Source: Rubrivivax sp. A210
Lineage (GTDB): Bacteria > Pseudomonadota > Gammaproteobacteria > Burkholderiales > Burkholderiaceae_C
DNA length: 64,000 nt
NCBI RefSeq assembly: GCF_904426505.1
Contig: NZ_CAJGBN010000071.1
Coordinates: 124,001-188,000, forward strand
Direction of reading: 5' to 3'
The notes below the pieces were generated by a model. The model worked only from the letters and a program-made list of their open reading frames with translations, was not told the DNA's origin and did no database searches. A program made the position numbers and the translations under genes. Positions 1 through 7,842 of this stretch are shown here, piece by piece (position 1 is the stretch's first letter; each line of letters opens with the position of its first letter).

Positions 1-1
1 C

Positions 2-223
2 CCGGTGGTCTTCGTCGGCCGCATGCCACTGGCCCGCTTCAAGGAAGAGCGCACGCTGGAATACGAGCGCCTGGTCGCCGAAGGCAAGCTCGACGACTAC
101 CTGATGCCTCCCCCGACGCCGGAAGAATGGCGCCGCGCCTACATCTTCGGCTTCACGGCCGTGACCATCGGCGTGGTGCTCGCGGTGTTCATCTTCTGGG
201 CCCTGCTCAGCGGCATCCATTGA
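2..223 (+). CDS. C-terminal end of a membrane protein (partial)
   Basis: The reading frame is open to the left edge, so only about the last 73 residues are present. They comprise a charged stretch rich in Glu, Lys and Arg, then one hydrophobic helix (about 20 residues, FGFTAVTIGVVLAVFIFWAL) that ends four residues before the C-terminus. This would leave the tail anchored in the inner membrane. The hydrogenase maturation gene hypE follows 38 bp downstream, so a hydrogenase-linked membrane or cytochrome b-like subunit is the likeliest identity. That is inferred from position; no family-specific motif is visible in the fragment. Confidence 0.6.
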   Translation, partial: PVVFVGRMPLARFKEERTLEYERLVAEGKLDDYLMPPPTPEEWRRAYIFGFTAVTIGVVLAVFIFWALLSGIH

Positions 224-260
224 TGCGGGAGCGCTGGGCGGTGCGTGCCATCATGGCGGC

Positions 261-1310
261 ATGAGCACCGTCCGCCCCGGCTACGTCCGCCCCCTGGACA
301 TCAAGAACGGCCGCATCGATCTCTCGCACGGCAGCGGCGGGCGCGCGATGGCCCAGCTCGTGGCCGAGCTGTTCCGGCCCGCCTTCGACAACGAATGGCT
401 GGCCCAGGGCAACGACGGCGCCAGCCTGGCCCTGCCGCCGGGCCGGCTGGTGATGGCCACCGACAGCCACGTCGTGTCGCCCCTCTTCTTTCCCGGCGGC
501 GACATCGGCAGCCTGTCGGTACATGGCACGGTCAACGACGTCGCGATGTGCGGCGCCACCCCGCTGTACCTGGCAGCCGGCTTCGTGCTCGAGGAAGGCC
601 TGCCGCTGGCCGACCTGGCACGCATCGTGGCCTCGATGGCCGCAGCGGCGCGCGAGGCCGGCGTGGCCATCGTCACCGGCGACACCAAGGTGGTGGAGCG
701 CGGCAAGGGCGACGGTGTCTTCATCACCACCACCGGCGTGGGCGTGGTGCGCGAAGGCGTACACGTCTCGGGTGACGCGGCGCGCCCGGGCGACCGCATC
801 CTGGTGAGCGGCACGCTGGGCGACCACGGCGTGGCCATCATGTCGCTGCGCGAGAACCTCGGCTTCGAGACCGCCATCCAGAGCGACAGCGCGGCGCTGA
901 ACGGCCTGGTGGCGGCGATGCTGGACGCCGTGCCGGCGCTGCACTGCCTGCGCGACCCCACGCGCGGCGGCCTGGCCACCACGCTCAACGAGATCGCGGC
1001 GCAATCGGGCTGCGGCATGCTCGTCGAAGAAGCCGCCATCCCGGTGCGGCCGGCCGTCGAGGCCGCCTGCGAGTTCCTGGGCCTGGACCCGCTGTATGTG
1101 GCCAACGAGGGCAAGCTGATCGCCATCTGTGCGCCCGAAGACGCGCCGCGCCTGCTGGCCGCGATGCGCGCCCATCCGCTGGGCCGGGATGCCGCCGACA
1201 TCGGCGAGGTGGTGGCCGACCCCCATCACTTCGTGCAGATGCGCGCCCGCTTCGGCGGCCGCCGCATCGTCGACTGGCTCACCGGCGACCAGCTGCCGCG
1301 CATCTGCTGA
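261..1310 (+). CDS. hypE: Hydrogenase maturation protein HypE
   Basis: HypE dehydrates a thiocarboxamide, carried on its C-terminal cysteine, to the thiocyanate that supplies cyanide ligands to the iron of [NiFe]-hydrogenase. It works with HypF and HypC/HypD in the cytoplasm. The 349-residue product has the usual length and the PurM-like fold motifs: DLSHGSGGRAM near the N-terminus, NDVAMCGA near residue 95, GDTKVVERGKGDG near 142 and DPTRGG near 234. It ends in the diagnostic PRIC, with the acceptor Cys as last residue. The ATG at 261 fits the family. The next gene is hypX, 20 bp on, and the rest of the hydrogenase operon presumably lies left of the window. Confidence 0.97.
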   Translation: MSTVRPGYVRPLDIKNGRIDLSHGSGGRAMAQLVAELFRPAFDNEWLAQGNDGASLALPPGRLVMATDSHVVSPLFFPGGDIGSLSVHGTVNDVAMCGATPLYLAAGFVLEEGLPLADLARIVASMAAAAREAGVAIVTGDTKVVERGKGDGVFITTTGVGVVREGVHVSGDAARPGDRILVSGTLGDHGVAIMSLRENLGFETAIQSDSAALNGLVAAMLDAVPALHCLRDPTRGGLATTLNEIAAQSGCGMLVEEAAIPVRPAVEAACEFLGLDPLYVANEGKLIAICAPEDAPRLLAAMRAHPLGRDAADIGEVVADPHHFVQMRARFGGRRIVDWLTGDQLPRIC

Positions 1311-1329
1311 GCCGGGCGAGGCGGCCCGC

Positions 1330-3063
1330 TTGCGCATCCTCTTCCTCACGCGCAGCTTCAACGGCCTGGCGCAGCGCCTGTACCTCGAGCTGAGCGCAGC
1401 CGGCCACACGGTCGCCATCGAGCTCGACATCGCCGATGCCGTGACGCTCGAAGCGGCCGAACTCTTCGATCCGCAGCTGGTGATCGCGCCCTTTCTGCAG
1501 CGCGCCATTCCGCAGGCGCTGTGGCAGCGCCACGTCTGCCTGGTCGTCCACCCCGGCATCGCCGGCGACCGCGGGCCCTCGGCGCTGGACTGGGCCATAG
1601 ACCGGGGCCTGCCCGCGTGGGGCGTCACCGTGCTGCAGGCCGAGGCCCAGATGGACGCCGGCCCGGTGTGGGCCAGCGTCGGCTTCGCGATGCGCGAAGC
1701 CACGAAGTCCAGCCTCTACCGCCGCGAAGTCACCGAGGCCGCGGTACAGGCGGTGCTGGCCGCGGTGCAGCGCTTCGAGGTCGGCCTGGCGCCAACGCCC
1801 GCCGGCGCCGGCCACTGGCAGCCGCTGATGCAGCAGCAAGACCGCCTCATCGATTGGCGACGCGACGACACGGCCACTGTGCTGCGCAAGATCCAGGCAG
1901 CCGACGGCATGCCCGGTGTCGAAGACCGGCTCTTCGGCCGCCCGTGCCGCCTTTTCGACGCCCATGCCGAGCCCTGCGCTGCACCGGGCCCGATCCATGA
2001 ACCCGGCATGCTGATCGCCCGCCGCGACGAGGCCGTGCTGCGCGTCACCACCGACGGCGCGGTCTGGATAGGCCATGCGCGCCGGCTCGATATCGAGCGC
2101 GGCTTCAAGCTGCCGGTGTCGCTTGCATTTGCGGACGAGTTCGCGGCCCTGCCCGACTGGCCACTGGCCCTGGACGACCCCGGCCCCGGCTGGCGCGACG
2201 TCCGCTGCGAGCGCCACGGTGGGGTGCTCGCGCTGCACTTCCCCTTCTACAACGGCGCCTTGAGCACGGCCCGCTGCGAACGCCTCACCGCCGCGCTGCG
2301 CCATGCGTTGGCACGGCCGGAGCGGGTGCTGCTGCTGATGGGCGGTGGCGACTTCTGGTGCAACGGCATCCACCTGCACGCCATCGAAGCGGCGGCGAGC
2401 CCGGCCGACGAGTCGTGGCGCAACATCACCGCGATGAACGAGCTGACGCGCACGCTGATAGCAGCCACGGACCGGCTGGTGATCGCCGCGCTGCAAGGCA
2501 ATGCCGGCGCCGGCGGCGTCTTCATGGCCCTGGCCGCCGATCAGGTGTGGGCGCGCCGCGGTGCCGTGCTCAACCCGCACTACAAGAACATGGGCAATCT
2601 CTACGGCTCGGAGTACTGGACTTATCTGCTGCCGCGCCGGCCGCTGCGCTGCACGCCGGCGCAGGTCATGGGGCGCCGCCTGCCGCTGGCGGCCCCAGAA
2701 GCCGCGGCCCTGGGCCTCATCGACGAAGCCTTCGGCGACGGCGTACCCGGCTTCGCGGCCCAGGCCTTGGCACGCGCGCAAGCGCTGGCGGCGCGGCCCG
2801 ACCTGGACGATTTGCTGCACGCCAAGCGCGAACGCCGCCGCGCCGACGAGGCCCGCAAGCCGCTGGCCGCCTATGCCGACGAGGAACTGGCGCGCATGCG
2901 GCGCAACTTCTACGGCTTCGACCCCAGCTACCACGTCGCGCGATCGAACTTCGTGTACCGCGTGCCGCACTCGTGGACGCCGCGCCACCTGGCCATCCAC
3001 CGCGCCGGCAAGGCCGAAAGCGGTGCCAGGAGCGCCGTTGACCAGGATCAAGACAAGGCCTGA
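1330..3063 (+). CDS. hypX: Hydrogenase maturation factor HypX/HoxX
   Basis: HypX makes the carbon monoxide ligand of the [NiFe] centre from formyl-tetrahydrofolate under aerobic conditions, and is typical of oxygen-tolerant hydrogenases. The first ~270 residues resemble formyltransferases (start RILFLTRSFNGLAQRLY; HPGIAGDRGPSALDW near residue 75). The second half resembles enoyl-CoA hydratase/crotonase (GGGDFWCNGIHLHAIE and GNAGAGGVFMALAAD). The C-terminal RNFYGFDPSYHVARSNFVYR stretch is typical of the family. I chose the TTG at 1330 because the conserved N-terminus begins there; it gives 577 residues, the usual size. An FNR-like box for the next unit lies inside its 3' end. Confidence 0.93.
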   Translation: MRILFLTRSFNGLAQRLYLELSAAGHTVAIELDIADAVTLEAAELFDPQLVIAPFLQRAIPQALWQRHVCLVVHPGIAGDRGPSALDWAIDRGLPAWGVTVLQAEAQMDAGPVWASVGFAMREATKSSLYRREVTEAAVQAVLAAVQRFEVGLAPTPAGAGHWQPLMQQQDRLIDWRRDDTATVLRKIQAADGMPGVEDRLFGRPCRLFDAHAEPCAAPGPIHEPGMLIARRDEAVLRVTTDGAVWIGHARRLDIERGFKLPVSLAFADEFAALPDWPLALDDPGPGWRDVRCERHGGVLALHFPFYNGALSTARCERLTAALRHALARPERVLLLMGGGDFWCNGIHLHAIEAAASPADESWRNITAMNELTRTLIAATDRLVIAALQGNAGAGGVFMALAADQVWARRGAVLNPHYKNMGNLYGSEYWTYLLPRRPLRCTPAQVMGRRLPLAAPEAAALGLIDEAFGDGVPGFAAQALARAQALAARPDLDDLLHAKRERRRADEARKPLAAYADEELARMRRNFYGFDPSYHVARSNFVYRVPHSWTPRHLAIHRAGKAESGARSAVDQDQDKA

Positions 3064-3079
3064 GCAGGGCCGAAAGAAT
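3038..3079 (+). promoter_or_regulatory. FNR/ANR-like promoter for the small cytochromes, inside hypX 3' end
   Basis: TTGACCAGGATCAA (3038-3051) matches the FNR consensus TTGAT-N4-ATCAA at 9 of 10 positions. After 22 bp comes AAGAAT (3074-3079), a plausible -10, giving a predicted start near 3087. The spacing equals that of class II FNR promoters and of the other boxes in this window. The unit reads into the cytochrome genes at 3195 and 3534. Confidence 0.6.
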
Positions 3080-3194
3080 CGCCTCACCTGCCCGGAATGC
3101 CCCTCGAGCCCGGTCTTGCGGTCAACCAGACCGCCCCGGCAACAGTTGAACAGAGGCCCCCTGGCCTGCCAGGTCACATCGGAGAACCATCACC

Positions 3195-3506
3195 ATGAAG
3201 CTGACCCTTGCCCTTGCTGCCGCCTTCGCCGCCGCCGCCCTTGCCGCCCCGGCCTACGCCGGCCCGGCCGAAGACGTCATCGCGAAAGAGAAGTGCAACA
3301 AGTGCCATACCGAAAAGACCACCAAGAAGGGCCCGTCCTGGGCCTCGATCGCGGTCAAGTACAAGGGCAACGCCGGTGCGGCCGACAAGATCTTCAAGCA
3401 ATTGAAGGAAGGCGGCAAGGTCGGTGATGAGGAAGACCACAAGAAGGTCGAGGCCGGCGACGACGTCATCAAGGCCATCGCCGCCATCGTGCTGTCGTCC
3501 AAGTAA
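3195..3506 (+). CDS. Small periplasmic monoheme cytochrome c (first of a tandem pair)
   Basis: This 103-residue protein has a signal peptide (hydrophobic residues 4-20, cleavage probably after AYA at 22) and one heme-attachment site, CNKCH at 34-38. Size and position suggest a class I-like electron shuttle between inner-membrane donors or acceptors and the MtrA-type decaheme, comparable to MtoD of iron oxidisers. The mature protein contains no methionine, so the usual His/Met heme ligation is impossible. The only other histidine is H82 in an EDH motif, the likely second axial ligand. It is followed after 27 bp by a close paralogue. Partner assignment is inferred from the neighbourhood. Confidence 0.9.
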   Translation: MKLTLALAAAFAAAALAAPAYAGPAEDVIAKEKCNKCHTEKTTKKGPSWASIAVKYKGNAGAADKIFKQLKEGGKVGDEEDHKKVEAGDDVIKAIAAIVLSSK

Positions 3507-3533
3507 GCCACCCACAGACTGCAGGAGCACCCC

Positions 3534-3833
3534 ATGAAGTCCCTTCACGCGCTGGTCGCAGCCGCCTTCGTCTTCAGCGCCAGTGGCGCCGCGATCGCAG
3601 GCCCGGGCGAAGACCTCATCGCCAAGGAAAAATGCAACAAGTGCCACACCGAGAAGACCACCAAGAAGGGCCCGTCCTTCGCTTCGCTGGCCGCCAAGTA
3701 CAAGGCTGACGCCGCGGCGCCGGCCAAGCTGGCCGAGATGCTCAAGACGGGCGGCAAGGAAGACCACCAGGTCGTCAAGGGCAGCGAGGCCGACCTCAAG
3801 GCCATCGTCGCCGTGGTGCTGGCTGCCCACTGA
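3534..3833 (+). CDS. Small periplasmic monoheme cytochrome c (second of a tandem pair)
   Basis: A 99-residue paralogue of the preceding gene, sharing EKCNKCHTEKTTKKGPS around the heme site (C34, C37, H38) and the KEDH motif (H78). The signal peptide probably ends after AIA near residue 22. It has one internal Met (M69), but in a helix-like AEMLKTGG context rather than a typical heme Met loop, so bis-His ligation through H78 is again the simplest reading. A good ribosome site, AGGAG, lies about 7 bp upstream of the ATG. The tandem arrangement indicates a local duplication followed by divergence of the linker before the EDH motif. Confidence 0.9.
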   Translation: MKSLHALVAAAFVFSASGAAIAGPGEDLIAKEKCNKCHTEKTTKKGPSFASLAAKYKADAAAPAKLAEMLKTGGKEDHQVVKGSEADLKAIVAVVLAAH

Positions 3834-3868
3834 TCCACCCTGCCCGGCACGCCCGGGCCAGCCGAACA

Positions 3869-3900
3869 AAGGCCATGTCCGCGCCCGCGGCCATGGCCTT
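3869..3900 (+). terminator. Hairpin after the cytochrome pair, possible terminator
   Basis: AAGGCCATG (3869-3877) pairs perfectly with CATGGCCTT (3892-3900) around a GC-rich loop. Only a weak run of T follows (CGTGCTTTC). It lies 35 bp after the second cytochrome gene and before the surface-cytochrome promoter, the expected place for a terminator. Confidence 0.5.
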
Positions 3901-3984
3901 CGTGCTTTCATGGCACGGCCCTTCGCCCTGAAAGCAACGACCGCCAGCGTGTACGCCTGCACAGCGCGCGGAGAAGGGTGAAAG

Positions 3985-4025
3985 CTGATGTGCATCAACG
4001 CACGGTAGGAACCAATTCCTAAACT
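3985..4025 (+). promoter_or_regulatory. FNR/ANR-like promoter of the surface decaheme gene
   Basis: CTGATGTGCATCAA (3985-3998) matches 9 of 10 FNR consensus positions. Exactly 21 bp later is TAAACT (4020-4025), a 4/6 match to TATAAT, so the box would be centred near -41.5 from a start at about 4033. This leaves a leader of roughly 140 bases before the ATG at 4172. Confidence 0.68.
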
Positions 4026-4171
4026 CGGCGTAACCGAATGGCTTCAAGTCTTGCGCCCGGAAGACGGCGTGGCGGAAAGCCCCTCGGCGTGCCGGGTCCC
4101 GCGGTTTGGAGACAAGCACGGGCCGCCCGGTCTTAGGGTTTCACAGGTTCCACCCCTCGAGGAGGACGTTG

Positions 4172-7150
4172 ATGGGCATGTTCAAGAGTCGTAGCTGGCT
4201 GGCGCTCGCCGCCGCCGGCATCATGGCGGCAACCCTGGTGGGTTGCGGCGGCAGCGGTGACGCAGGGCCAGCCGGCCCCGCGGGCCCGACCGGCCCCACG
4301 GGCCCAACCGGCCCGACCGGCCCCACGGGCCCCTCCGCGCCTCCCGGCAGCGGCTCTGCCGGCAGCACCACCGTCGGCAGCAACACGCTGACCAATGTCG
4401 CCGCCATCACCGCGAACGCCGCGGCCTGGCGCGAACTGCAACCCACGGTAGCGGTCACGAGCGTGGACATGACCGGCGGCAAGCCGATCGTCAATTTCAC
4501 GGTCACCGACGGCTTCGGCAAGCCGGTGGTGGGTCTGGGCAACACGAGCCAAGCCAGCAACGCCCCGGTCGCGAGCTATCCCAACCTGGCCTTCTCGCTG
4601 GCCAAGCTGATTCCGGCCGCCAATGGCAGCCCCAGCCGCTGGGTGAGCTACATCGTCACCCGGGTGCCCACCACCACCACGGCGGCCACGGCCACCACCC
4701 CGACCACCGACAACACCGGCACGCTGGCGGACAACGGTGACGGCAGCTATCGCTACACCTTCTATCGCGACATCAAGGCCATCGAGGCGCAGGTCAACGC
4801 CATGACCTTCACCGGCAACAACCGGAGGATCGACCTTGACGACCTGGCCTATAACGCCGACCTGACGCACCGCCTGACCATCCAGCTTTCGGGCGCAGCG
4901 CCAGGCACCGGCACCAACACGCGCACCGCCGCCGCCTCGCCGGTTGCCGCTGTACAGATGCGCGTGCCCTTCGATGCTACTTATGACTTCGTGCCCGCCA
5001 CCGGTGCCGTTGCCGCCGCCGACGCCTCGCGCGTAATCGCCGCCAACGCCAAGTGCGAGGAATGCCACCGCAAGCTCGGCGGCGTCCCAGGTGGTGATGC
5101 CGAGGCCAATGCGGCCGGCTTCCACGGCGGCAGCCGGAACAACGTCTCCTACTGCGTCGTCTGCCACACCGAGCAGCGCAAGTACGGTCAAGTCGAGGCC
5201 GTCGCCACCACCAGCGGCGGCGTCAAGACCTTCAGCGCCGCCGGCACCCGCGTCGTCGATGGCCGCGCCATTGGCAACCTGCCCAACTTCATCCACAAGG
5301 TGCACGCCAGCAGCCTGCTGACGCACCAGAACTACGACTATGCGGGCGTCAAGCTCAACCACCCGACCTACCCGCAGGATCTGCGCAACTGCACAAAGTG
5401 CCACGACGGCACGGCCGGTGCCACGGCGCTGAACGCGCTGGCCGTCGCGGTGCCCGCCAGCACGCCCCAGGGCGACAACTGGAAGACCAAGCCCAGCCGG
5501 CTGGTCTGCGGCTCCTGCCACGACGGCATCAACTTCACCACCGGCAATGGTGTGACGATTGCCGCTGCTGCCGCCGCCAAGGCCGCCGGCACGGTAGCCG
5601 CCTCGGTCAACGGCGTGCACCCTCCGCAGCCCGAAGGTCAGGGCGACACGGCCTGCGCCGGTTGCCACAACTCCAGCCCCGGCTTCGTCGACACCGACCT
5701 GGCGCACCTGCCGATCACGCCGCCGAATCCCGCCAATTCGCTGCTGCCGCTTCTCGCCGGCACCACTCAAGGCACCAACGCCAACACCAACGCGGCCTGG
5801 ATCGCCTCCAACACCGCGCGCCTGCCGACCGGTGCGATCAAGGTCAGCTTCGAGATCAATCCCGTCAACGGCGTCACGCGCAATGCCTCAAAGCGGCCGG
5901 TGATGCAGTTCCGCATGCTGCAGAACGGCGTCGTCACGCCGCTGAGCGACTTCGCCACCGCGGCCGTGAACCCGGCCACCGGCCAGAAGGAGATCTGGCC
6001 CAACTTCGCTGGCGGGCCCAGCGTGTACTTCGTGTTCGCCGTACCGCAGGACGGCATCGACACCCCGGCCGACTTCAACGCCAGCGCGTCCGCTCTCTTG
6101 CGCAGCCTCTGGAACGGCACCGGTGCCGGCACGCTGACCGGCCCCGATGCCAACGGCTGGTACACCGCCACGCTGACCAGCGTCGTGGTACCTGACAACG
6201 CGGTGATGCTCACCGGCGGCCTGGGCTACTCGTACAGCGTGCGCACCCAGTTCCCGCTGACGCAGACCAACCTGAGCGACTTCCCGACCGCGGCTTCCAC
6301 CGCAGCCGGGCTGACGGCCGGCCAGCCCAACATTACCGGCGGCCTGATCGTGGTCGCGCCGAACGTGCAGAGGGTTGCGAGCGCTGGTTGCCCGACAGCC
6401 ACCAACAGCACGTGCACAAGCGCTGGCGCCTACACCGCCCGCCGCGCCATCGTCGAAGACAAGCGCTGCAACGCCTGCCACCAGGAGCTTGGCGCCTTCA
6501 CCGAAGAAGCCTTCCACGGCGGCCAGCGCAACGACGGCACGACCTGCTCGTGGTGCCACACGCCCAACCGCGCCAGCAGTGGCTGGTCGGCCGACAGCAC
6601 CGCCTTCGTCCACGCCATCCATGCCGGCGCCAAGCGCACCGTGCCCTACAACTGGCATGCGGTTTCGGCGACCGAAGACTTCTCGCACATCACCTACCCG
6701 GGCGTGCTCAACCAATGCGAGGCCTGCCACCTGCCAGGCACCTACGACTTCAGCGCCACCGCTTCAGCGGCGGCGGTGGACAAGAGGCAGTACCGCACGG
6801 TGGCCTCGGGCACGTCGGCACTGGCGGCAAGCATTTCCAACTCGCCTTATGTGACGGTCGGTACGATCTACGGCGCAGGCTTCAGCGTCGCTGGTGCCAC
6901 CGGCTTGCCCACCGATGCCGTGGACACGACGCTGGTGACCTCGCCGGTCGCCACCGCCTGCTTCGCCTGCCACGACTCCAACGATGCGGTCTCGCACTTC
7001 CGCATCAACGGAGGTTCGATCTACGCCGAGCGTGGTGTGGCGGCGACGCCAACGACAGCGGCGACCAAGGCGCTGGCAGTGAACGAGACCTGCCTGGTCT
7101 GCCACGGCCCGGGCCGCGTTGCAGCCATCAGCGCCTCGCACTCGAAGTAG
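4172..7150 (+). CDS. Outer-surface decaheme c-type cytochrome lipoprotein, OmcA/MtrC family
   Basis: Terminal electron-exchange protein of a porin-cytochrome conduit, predicted to sit on the cell surface and pass electrons to or from extracellular metals, minerals or electrodes. The 992-residue product has a lipoprotein signal ending in the lipobox LVGC (Cys near 26), then a collagen-like Gly-Pro-Ala/Thr repeat to about residue 52. Ten CXXCH motifs fall in two groups of five: about residues 295, 328, 407, 446, 495 and 766, 792, 850, 930, 973. This matches the beta / pentaheme / beta / pentaheme layout of MtrC and OmcA. The start at 4172 has a GAGGAGGA ribosome site 7 bp upstream. A strong terminator follows. 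Direction of electron flow (Fe(II) oxidation or metal reduction) cannot be told from sequence. Confidence 0.93.
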   Translation: MGMFKSRSWLALAAAGIMAATLVGCGGSGDAGPAGPAGPTGPTGPTGPTGPTGPSAPPGSGSAGSTTVGSNTLTNVAAITANAAAWRELQPTVAVTSVDMTGGKPIVNFTVTDGFGKPVVGLGNTSQASNAPVASYPNLAFSLAKLIPAANGSPSRWVSYIVTRVPTTTTAATATTPTTDNTGTLADNGDGSYRYTFYRDIKAIEAQVNAMTFTGNNRRIDLDDLAYNADLTHRLTIQLSGAAPGTGTNTRTAAASPVAAVQMRVPFDATYDFVPATGAVAAADASRVIAANAKCEECHRKLGGVPGGDAEANAAGFHGGSRNNVSYCVVCHTEQRKYGQVEAVATTSGGVKTFSAAGTRVVDGRAIGNLPNFIHKVHASSLLTHQNYDYAGVKLNHPTYPQDLRNCTKCHDGTAGATALNALAVAVPASTPQGDNWKTKPSRLVCGSCHDGINFTTGNGVTIAAAAAAKAAGTVAASVNGVHPPQPEGQGDTACAGCHNSSPGFVDTDLAHLPITPPNPANSLLPLLAGTTQGTNANTNAAWIASNTARLPTGAIKVSFEINPVNGVTRNASKRPVMQFRMLQNGVVTPLSDFATAAVNPATGQKEIWPNFAGGPSVYFVFAVPQDGIDTPADFNASASALLRSLWNGTGAGTLTGPDANGWYTATLTSVVVPDNAVMLTGGLGYSYSVRTQFPLTQTNLSDFPTAASTAAGLTAGQPNITGGLIVVAPNVQRVASAGCPTATNSTCTSAGAYTARRAIVEDKRCNACHQELGAFTEEAFHGGQRNDGTTCSWCHTPNRASSGWSADSTAFVHAIHAGAKRTVPYNWHAVSATEDFSHITYPGVLNQCEACHLPGTYDFSATASAAAVDKRQYRTVASGTSALAASISNSPYVTVGTIYGAGFSVAGATGLPTDAVDTTLVTSPVATACFACHDSNDAVSHFRINGGSIYAERGVAATPTTAATKALAVNETCLVCHGPGRVAAISASHSK

Positions 7151-7199
7151 CCAGCCCATGAAGGTGGAGGACGGCCTGCCGCCCTCTGCCCTCACGCCC

Positions 7200-7238
7200 A
7201 GCAACCCGGCCACGTTCACGCGTCCGGGTTGCTTTTTT
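7200..7238 (+). terminator. Rho-independent terminator after the surface cytochrome
   Basis: AGCAACCCGG (7200-7209) pairs perfectly with CCGGGTTGCT (7224-7233), followed by a run of six T ending at 7238. It begins 50 bp after the stop codon. Readthrough or another promoter would be needed for the downstream mtrA/mtrB-like genes. Confidence 0.9.
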
Positions 7239-7328
7239 GCATCATGGCCGGCCCTTTGTGGGGCCGGCCCCGACGATGGCCCGCCACGGCCGCAAGGCCG
7301 GTGGCACCATCCCAGAGAGACCCCGCTC

Positions 7329-7775
7329 ATGCAGCAAGACATCCACAGGCAGTTTCCGTTGCGCCACCTCGCCGCCGCGGCCGGGCTGCTCGCCCTGGCG
7401 CTGATCGCCGCCCCCGCCCTGGCCGCCACCGAAGCCCCCAAGCAGGTTCTGCTCGGTGCGCCCGGCGCCTCGGCCCCCACCTCGCCCCACGGCAGCCCGG
7501 CTGCCAAGGCCAAGAAGGCGCCCGCCGCGCCGCTGAAGGTGGTTGACCTGAACAACGCCAGCGCCAAGGAACTGCAGACCTTGCCCGGCATTGGCAAGGC
7601 CGAGGCCGAACGCATCATCGCCAACCGGCCCTATAAGACCAAGACCGAACTGGTCAGCAAGAAAGTGCTGCCGCTCGGCCCCTATCTCTCTCTCAAGGCC
7701 CAGGTCAGCGCGCTCAAGCCGCCAAAGCCGGCACAGGGCGCAGCCAGCAAGCCGGCCGCCAAGGCCAAGAGCTGA
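7329..7775 (+). CDS. Exported helix-hairpin-helix (ComEA-like) protein in the cytochrome cluster
   Basis: A 148-residue protein with an N-terminal signal or anchor (hydrophobic segment about residues 14-34 ending APALA), a Pro/Ala/Lys-rich linker, a helix-hairpin-helix domain and a basic Ala/Pro/Lys tail. The HhH core VDLNNASAKELQTLPGIGKAEAERII, about residues 73-100, carries the LPGIG hairpin and NRPYKTKTEL typical of ComEA. ComEA proteins bind incoming DNA in the periplasm, but no competence genes are nearby. The gene sits between the surface cytochrome and mtrA-like genes. A structural role in the conduit, or binding of extracellular DNA, are both only guesses. The ATG at 7329 directly precedes the signal peptide. 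Confidence 0.85.
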   Translation: MQQDIHRQFPLRHLAAAAGLLALALIAAPALAATEAPKQVLLGAPGASAPTSPHGSPAAKAKKAPAAPLKVVDLNNASAKELQTLPGIGKAEAERIIANRPYKTKTELVSKKVLPLGPYLSLKAQVSALKPPKPAQGAASKPAAKAKS

Positions 7776-7842
7776 AGCGGCCCGCCCCGCCCCGCCGCCA
7801 GCCTCATCCCGCCATCCCAACCCGTCACTCAGGCAGACATCC

